From positions 1 through 11,242 of the forward strand of contig CALJKL010000040.1 in the NCBI GenBank assembly GCA_937973555.1: 11,242 nt of DNA, in the 5' to 3' direction. A program made the translations under genes and the position numbers. Below the pieces are notes generated by a model that was not told where the DNA came from, did not search any database, and saw nothing but the letters and a program-made list of their open reading frames with translations. The stretch is from an uncultured Flavobacteriales bacterium (GTDB lineage: Bacteria; Bacteroidota; Bacteroidia; Flavobacteriales; Weeksellaceae). This document shows positions 6,853-11,242 of this stretch, piece after piece. The first letter of the stretch is position 1. Each line of letters starts with the position of its first letter.

Positions 6853-7203
6853 TTATAGCTCGCTGATAAATTTGTTCAATCTTGACTGGTAATAGTTTTC
6901 CTTTTCCAGTGTAATATTCATGGTTATTCCTTTGTTTTCATTGATATCCGTACCATTACTTTTCTGATGAGGGTTAGAACCCGGCAGAAAGCTTTGCCAG
7001 TTAAAGTGATATTTAGACTTTAAATATTCTATAGCATATTTTAACCTGGCCTGATGAAAAATTACATAAATAACATAATTTCGTTTGCCGCCATGCTCTC
7101 TGAATATTTTCACCTCATTTCTTCGGCACCACCGGCTAAATGATGTATAATGCCTATATTTCAACAGGGTCATTGCTTCTTTAATGTATAATATGTCATC
7201 CAT
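6853..7203 (-). CDS. Excisionase-like winged-helix DNA-binding protein
   Basis: This is probably the recombination directionality factor (Xis) or a regulator of the integrase. I place the start at the ATG at 7203, giving 116 residues; the frame extends upstream only to a TTG at 7215. The first half reads as a MerR/Xis-type helix-turn-helix with wing: a short LYIKEAMTLLKY helix, then FSRWCRRNEVKIFREHGGKRNYVI, the second helix plus the beta wing, at about residues 4-48 from this start. The C-terminal part is polar and Asn-rich with a final amphipathic helix. It is followed by the integrase gene 9 bases on and faces a divergent gene across a 100-base control region. The A-tract repeats in the att region are a plausible target. 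Confidence 0.68.
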   Translation of the reverse strand: MDDILYIKEAMTLLKYRHYTSFSRWCRRNEVKIFREHGGKRNYVIYVIFHQARLKYAIEYLKSKYHFNWQSFLPGSNPHQKSNGTDINENKGITMNITLEKENYYQSRLNKFISEL

Positions 7204-7303
7204 TTGAATTGACAATTGTTTTATTTATGTCAAAATTAATCCGGGTTGAATTCGGAAAAAAGCCAAAAAATGGTCGAATTAGTCCAAAAAATTTAAACCT
7301 GCT
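7204..7303. promoter_or_regulatory. Divergent control region with two CCAAAAAAT repeats
   Basis: This 100-base AT-rich gap lies between the divergent starts of the xis-like gene (7203) and the unrecognised gene at 7304, so it must hold both promoters. CCAAAAAAT occurs at 7263-7271 and 7284-7292, 21 bases apart, about two helical turns and on the same face. The second copy lies 12 bases before the ATG at 7304. I could not pick a convincing Bacteroidota -33/-7 promoter pair. The repeats could be operators for the Xis-like protein or for the protein at 7304. Confidence 0.35.
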
Positions 7304-7993
7304 ATGAAAAACAATAAAAAAGTGGTGATTGAAAAAGAAGACCTGATTCTAATTGCCCAGGGTATTCAAAATGCCTTTGATAATTATTCAGGTAAAAAGC
7401 AAAAATTAGGAACCTACAAAGATTCTGAGAATTACTACCTGCTTTCAAAAGCGATTCGATTGACTTCGGGAACCGCATTAAGTATCTCTATGCTCAGAGA
7501 CATCATCACCTTGAAACATAACGGAAGATTTCAGTTTTCAAAATTTGAAGCCGTCCGAAATTTTATAACAACTCATGCCGGTGAACTAAACGTTCAAATT
7601 AAAAACACGGAAATTCCGGTAAAGCAAAAAGTATTCTGGATAATTAATCCTTATGGTCATGCCGGTATGTATGTTAACAATCCCACCGGAGAATTTATCT
7701 CTTGGATCAAAGTCAAAAATGAAATTGAACAAAAAATATTGCCGTTGTGTACTGAAAAATTTCCTTTGGGCAGTTATGTGGAGAAGGAGGATTTTTATCA
7801 ATGGAAGGACTTGGTTATTAGAATATACAATCCAAAAAAGCAAAAAATTGGAGATGTGTGGATTGGCGGCGATCCATTAAATCATTTTTTTCCTGACGGA
7901 TTAGTCCGATTAGGAATAGTATTGGAGAGAACTACATATAAAGTTTTTTATACGTTTCAAAGGTATTCTGATGGGTCATACCAAGCCATTTGA
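7304..7993 (+). CDS. Unrecognised protein with a possible N-terminal helical DNA-binding-like segment
   Basis: This is a 229-residue protein of unknown function, the only complete + strand gene here. Residues about 40-92 (LLSKAIRL..SGTALSISMLRDIITL......FSKFEAVRNFIT) resemble a helical segment seen at the N-terminus of many uncharacterised Bacteroidota proteins, with the pattern 'L...I...tg..LS.sTLkr...' then 'f...tl..l..yi'. I infer this from memory of the pattern, and it may be nucleic-acid or protein binding. Residues about 105-229 look mostly beta, with many aromatics (VFWIINPYGHAGMYV, WIGGDPL) and no motif I know. There is no signal peptide or membrane segment. It is transcribed away from xis and converges on the SIR2-TPR gene with 137 noncoding bases between, so it could be a cargo or regulatory gene of the element. 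Confidence 0.72.
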   Translation: MKNNKKVVIEKEDLILIAQGIQNAFDNYSGKKQKLGTYKDSENYYLLSKAIRLTSGTALSISMLRDIITLKHNGRFQFSKFEAVRNFITTHAGELNVQIKNTEIPVKQKVFWIINPYGHAGMYVNNPTGEFISWIKVKNEIEQKILPLCTEKFPLGSYVEKEDFYQWKDLVIRIYNPKKQKIGDVWIGGDPLNHFFPDGLVRLGIVLERTTYKVFYTFQRYSDGSYQAI

Positions 7994-8130
7994 TGGTTAA
8001 TCAAAAAAGTGGCCATAATCGGTTTTTGAGATAGTCACCATTTTTAATTATTCCCTTTTGTTAATAGAATCGTAATCACACGAATTTTTATTTCTATTAG
8101 ATTATCCGATAACAAACACCAAAAATCATG

Positions 8131-10182
8131 TTACTTATGCTCACTTAATTCAGCTATCAAAAGTAAAATATCGTCAATTCTATTACTTTTTAATTTCTTA
8201 ATGATTTGAATTGATGATTTGTCAACTGATATAAGATAATTTTTGTATTTCTTAATAAATGAAAGTAATTCGTTGTATTTTTTTTCTGTTTTATCAGGAA
8301 ACACTTGTATTTGATTTATAAGAACACTGATTTTTTTTTGGGCCAGTGACTCAGGGTCTTTCCCCACATTGCGAAACTCACGAATTAATACTTGTTGTTT
8401 TTTAAGTATATCCCTTCGTTCGCTGTTATTTTTTGCTTGCTTAAAATCTATCTGAAGTTTTAGAAATTGTACATTCAATCCTTTATGACTCTTATCCTCC
8501 TTCCTGTAGTCAATCGCTTTTTCTAAATATTCCATAATATCAATCAGTTTATCTTGTTTAAAACACAACTCAGCCAATAAAAAATTAGCTGTTCCCATTA
8601 GCTCTCTATCTTTAAGTTCTTGAGCCAATTTCAGCAAATTCTCATACCTTTTTTTTGCCAAACCATATTTATTGATTAACAGGTATAAATTACCAAGGCC
8701 TTGATCGCAAAGTGCAACTCCAGCCACATTTCCAATTTTTTTCTTCAAAATTCTGGCCTTTCTGTAAAACTTAAATGCTTTTTTAAATTCCTTCTTCCTT
8801 CGATATAAGGAAGCCAACGATAGATACTCCTTTGAAAGATTCTGAAAATGTTGTTTGGAACGCATGTCGAATTCGTGCCTGTAGGCTTTTATGGCATTGT
8901 TATAGTTTTCTTCAGCCATTTCATACTTACCCATGCTGTGCGCATGAATAAGACCCAGCATATGTTCGCTATCGGCTATTCCCTTTTGATATAGATGTTT
9001 CCGACTTAATGCATTCGCTTTTTTTGTCAATGTCAATGATTTTTCTATATTACCCCGACGCCCTTTTTGATTTTTATGAAATAAAATTGCCTTATAAAGC
9101 ATCCCTTCCACCAATAGTTCTTTATCTTTTCGCATTTTTGCTTCATCAATCAACATATCAACATGATAAACTGCAGATTGATGATTTGCAAGCTGATCAT
9201 AAACCTTGGTAACCTGCATATGGCGAATATCAAGGCTAAGATTTCCATAATATTTTGCTAATTTACCTTTCCAACTTTGCTGATGTACTTTAAAATTTAA
9301 TTTGTCCTTTCTACCAAAATACTGCCACAAATATTCTATTAAAATGTTAGTGTTCCCGGTTATTCGAATCCCCTCAAAACTTCGAAATAAAGATAATGTC
9401 TGCAGTGGTTCAATTTTAAAATTCTCAACTTCATTTATTTCATCGTGATGTTGTATCAAATAAATATATTTGGTTTCATTCAGATCAAAAGAATTAATAA
9501 TCTTGTTTACATCAAAGGTATCAGACAAGCTGTATCCCAATATTAAAACTGAACCAAACTGGTCATTTTTTCTAAATAGCTGATCAAGAACGCTTCTTCT
9601 GGTTGTCCACAATTCGTTTTCATTGATACTTCTGATGGTAGTACGAATACTTTCTTTTAAATCAATACAGCCATGTAATTTTAAAATATTTATCCGAAAG
9701 CGGTTCCTTGCTTCACTGAAATGCATATATTCATAAAATTCATCTTCCACCCTATATACACCGAAATCACGCGACCCAACCAAACCTGACTGATTTAATG
9801 TTTGCTCCAGCAGAGTGTCAAAATTTGTTGTGTAAACATGGCTTAAATAGCCTGATAAGATCAGATACGCAATAAAATCATAATTGCAATTTAATTTTGA
9901 TGAATTAAATAATTCAAGAAAAGAGAAATCATTAGACAAGACATCTTCAACAAATCTTTCAAATGGGATTTGTTTATTTTTATATAAGTTGAACAATTTT
10001 TCATATTCAGATTTGTTAACCAGCAGTTGTCTATATACTTCAAATACAATTTCGTTAGCAAGCGGCAGGCCTGAATTACGTGACAGCCCTGCTCCAAAAA
10101 AAACACAAACGCGTTTATGCTTAATCTCTTCAATTAATTTTATGAGATAACTAGATGCTTTTGTAAAATTGAGTTCATCCAT
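8131..10182 (-). CDS. SIR2-domain protein with C-terminal TPR-like repeats, probable anti-phage defence effector
   Basis: This is a 683-residue two-part protein. The N-terminal SIR2 domain (about 15-290) has FFGAGLSRNSGLP (28-40, the GAG-x-S NAD-binding loop), TTNFD (118-122, with N120 and D122), KLHG (168-171, with H170 the probable catalytic base) and LGYSLSD (215-221). Bacterial SIR2 domains of this SIR2_2-like kind are usually NAD+ hydrolases in abortive-infection systems such as DSR, Thoeris ThsA and SIR2-STAND Avs proteins. The C-terminal half (about 340-610) is made of 35-40 residue helical repeats of TPR type, for example about 400-434, 449-488, 488-525 and 526-568, which would sense the trigger. 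No NTPase domain lies between the two parts and there is no adjacent partner gene. It has its own upstream terminator, so it is probably transcribed alone. The defence role is inferred from family and context. Confidence 0.88.
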   Translation of the reverse strand: MDELNFTKASSYLIKLIEEIKHKRVCVFFGAGLSRNSGLPLANEIVFEVYRQLLVNKSEYEKLFNLYKNKQIPFERFVEDVLSNDFSFLELFNSSKLNCNYDFIAYLILSGYLSHVYTTNFDTLLEQTLNQSGLVGSRDFGVYRVEDEFYEYMHFSEARNRFRINILKLHGCIDLKESIRTTIRSINENELWTTRRSVLDQLFRKNDQFGSVLILGYSLSDTFDVNKIINSFDLNETKYIYLIQHHDEINEVENFKIEPLQTLSLFRSFEGIRITGNTNILIEYLWQYFGRKDKLNFKVHQQSWKGKLAKYYGNLSLDIRHMQVTKVYDQLANHQSAVYHVDMLIDEAKMRKDKELLVEGMLYKAILFHKNQKGRRGNIEKSLTLTKKANALSRKHLYQKGIADSEHMLGLIHAHSMGKYEMAEENYNNAIKAYRHEFDMRSKQHFQNLSKEYLSLASLYRRKKEFKKAFKFYRKARILKKKIGNVAGVALCDQGLGNLYLLINKYGLAKKRYENLLKLAQELKDRELMGTANFLLAELCFKQDKLIDIMEYLEKAIDYRKEDKSHKGLNVQFLKLQIDFKQAKNNSERRDILKKQQVLIREFRNVGKDPESLAQKKISVLINQIQVFPDKTEKKYNELLSFIKKYKNYLISVDKSSIQIIKKLKSNRIDDILLLIAELSEHK

Positions 10183-10232
10183 ATTTCTTAGCAGTTTAAG
10201 TTGTTAGGCTTGTGATTAAGGGTTAAATATAA

Positions 10233-10257
10233 AAAAGTCTGATCAAATCAGACTTTT
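10233..10257 (-). terminator. Intrinsic terminator downstream of the ArdC gene
   Basis: A perfect 11-base inverted repeat, AAAAGTCTGAT (10233-10243) and ATCAGACTTTT (10247-10257), encloses a three-base CAA loop. It is flanked by A-rich sequence on the left and T-rich sequence on the right, so it should work in both directions. It lies 17 bases after the ArdC stop and 50 bases before the SIR2-TPR ATG. This separates the two transcription units and leaves about 50 bases for the SIR2-TPR promoter. Confidence 0.8.
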
Positions 10258-10274
10258 AAATTACTTAAATTACC

Positions 10275-11153
10275 CTATTTTGATCGGTTTTCAGAGACTT
10301 CATTTAGCATATATTCTACCGCTCTTTGAGCTTGAGATGACGCATAAACGATAAACCGCCGATCTTTCCTTAAAACAGATATCCACCCTTGAATATAACT
10401 TACATTGTTTTGAGAAACTGATTCTCGGATCCCGGCTATTGATTTAAGATAACAGGCACCCATCTCGGCAGTCAGTTCCTCAATAGAGTAGTTATAAGAT
10501 CCGAATCCGGTACTTTCAGTAAGTTCTTTTCTATTCAGACGGGTTGTATGACCTGTAGAATGAACAAGTTCGTGCCAGAGTGTTTCATAATAGCTTTCAC
10601 TGGAATCAAAATGATCCATTGGAGGCATATTAATGAAGTCGTCTTTCGGATTATAATACGGCTGATGACTCCTGTGATAAATCGGAGGGCAATCCGGCAT
10701 TGTCTTAACAATGTACTCACACTCCTCAATCGGGTTTTTTGGACGGATAATTTTCGGAACCTTTGAATCAGGAATGCCGGTAGTCTGGGTAATATTGTAG
10801 ACCCGATAATACCGCAAGAAGGGCTTATTCACCTTTTTACCTGTTGTGAGGTTTTCCGTTTCAATCCATTTCCAATACACGACCATGTGTGATTTCTCTC
10901 CTTCTTTCACCTTTCCTCCCATGTCGTTCAATTGTTGAAAAGTAAGGAAGTAATTGAGAGGATAGCCAAGACCTGTTAGGAGCCATATATTGGCTCCTTT
11001 GTACTCCTTACCCGTTACCAGATTTCGAGGAATGCCCGTGTTAGTCCATGTTTTTCTCCAGGGTATTTCTCCCCTTTCCAGTTGTTCGAGAATCTGGCTG
11101 GTAATGATCTGATACACATCACGAACCTTTTCAGTTTGATTTTTTGTTTCCAT
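10275..11153 (-). CDS. ardC: ArdC-type antirestriction protein: ssDNA-binding N-domain plus zincin metallopeptidase
   Basis: This is a 292-residue protein of the ArdC family, found on plasmids and conjugative elements. The N-terminal domain (about 10-125) shows the family pattern ITSQILEQLERGEIPWRKTW, then a GKEYKGANIWLL segment and EGEKSHMVVYWKW; in this family it binds single-stranded DNA. The C-terminal domain (about 145-285) is a zincin: LWHELVHSTGH with H194, E195 and H198 (HExxH), and E230 in EELTAEMGA as the likely third ligand. Family members are thought to protect incoming single-stranded plasmid DNA from host restriction early after transfer. The ATG at 11153 has 89 bases of AT-rich noncoding DNA upstream to the window edge, with no promoter I could call. 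Length and motifs look intact. Confidence 0.9.
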   Translation of the reverse strand: METKNQTEKVRDVYQIITSQILEQLERGEIPWRKTWTNTGIPRNLVTGKEYKGANIWLLTGLGYPLNYFLTFQQLNDMGGKVKEGEKSHMVVYWKWIETENLTTGKKVNKPFLRYYRVYNITQTTGIPDSKVPKIIRPKNPIEECEYIVKTMPDCPPIYHRSHQPYYNPKDDFINMPPMDHFDSSESYYETLWHELVHSTGHTTRLNRKELTESTGFGSYNYSIEELTAEMGACYLKSIAGIRESVSQNNVSYIQGWISVLRKDRRFIVYASSQAQRAVEYMLNEVSENRSK

Positions 11154-11242
11154 GATCTTATATATTTAATTGTTTAAAGAGCTTTATAAAAAGTCGGCTC
11201 CGAATGTGGCAGGAATAAAAAATTGAATCTATCTGCCTTAGA

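Noticed and set aside
7204..7215. Extension of the xis-like protein to the TTG at 7215
   Set aside because: An ATG follows only four codons later and the winged-helix region begins after it.
7994..8130. A bidirectional terminator between the convergent genes
   Set aside because: Only a weak five-pair stem (GTGGC with GTCAC) with a long loop is visible near 8006-8033, so I do not call one although termination is expected here.
1..11242. CRISPR array or insertion sequence
   Set aside because: No series of spaced direct repeats of CRISPR length and no DDE transposase with terminal inverted repeats was seen. The only tandem periodicity is the short 10-base register at 5158-5193.

Overview
The window looks like part of a low-GC, integrase-carrying mobilizable genetic element from the Bacteroidota (or a close relative in that group). 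I infer the host from the AT-rich base composition, the style of the integrase and relaxase, the scarcity of obvious Shine-Dalgarno sequences and a tRNA 3' end without encoded CCA. No chromosomal housekeeping gene is visible, and I cannot name a genus.

Layout. (1) 2-301: the 3' end of an unrecognised gene on the + strand. (2) 319-5072: a tightly packed minus-strand mobilization operon. In transcription order it holds a four-helix membrane protein, a membrane-anchored VWA-like protein, a 43-residue hydrophobic protein too short for routine calling, a TraG/VirD4-type coupling ATPase, a MobC-like relaxosome protein and an HUH relaxase. Neighbouring genes overlap or are separated by 4 to 13 bases. 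No mating-pore genes are visible, so the element probably borrows another element's conjugation channel, unless those genes lie outside the window. (3) 5073-5430: a noncoding attachment region. It holds the 3' part of a tRNA-Leu(CAG) gene and a terminator-like hairpin. Two pairs of GTGCGG repeats flank these, one pair on each side with the same 13-base spacing, and four A-tract repeats in 10-base register lie beside the left pair. This is what an intact attP (P arm, core, P' arm) should look like. (4) 5431-7203: a tyrosine integrase with an N-terminal Cys-rich zinc-ribbon-like segment, preceded by a small winged-helix, excisionase-like protein. (5) 7204-7303: a divergent control region, then an unrecognised + strand gene (7304-7993). 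(6) 8131-10182: a SIR2-TPR protein, probably a single-gene, NAD+-targeting anti-phage defence. (7) 10275-11153: an ArdC-type antirestriction/metallopeptidase protein, separated from the SIR2 gene by a strong hairpin terminator.

Together the genes suggest an element that excises and integrates at tRNA-Leu (Xis/Int/att), is nicked and delivered to a conjugation channel (relaxase, MobC, coupling protein and membrane partners), protects its incoming DNA from restriction (ArdC) and defends its host against competitors (SIR2-TPR). Because arm-type repeats lie on both sides of the tRNA-derived core, the assembled molecule is more likely a circular form, a plasmid-like form or a tandem array than a simple single integrated copy. 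The points most worth checking are the attP structure, the coupling protein that seems to lack its own membrane anchor beside a 43-residue hydrophobic protein, the VWA/four-helix pair in the mobilization operon, and the SIR2-TPR gene.
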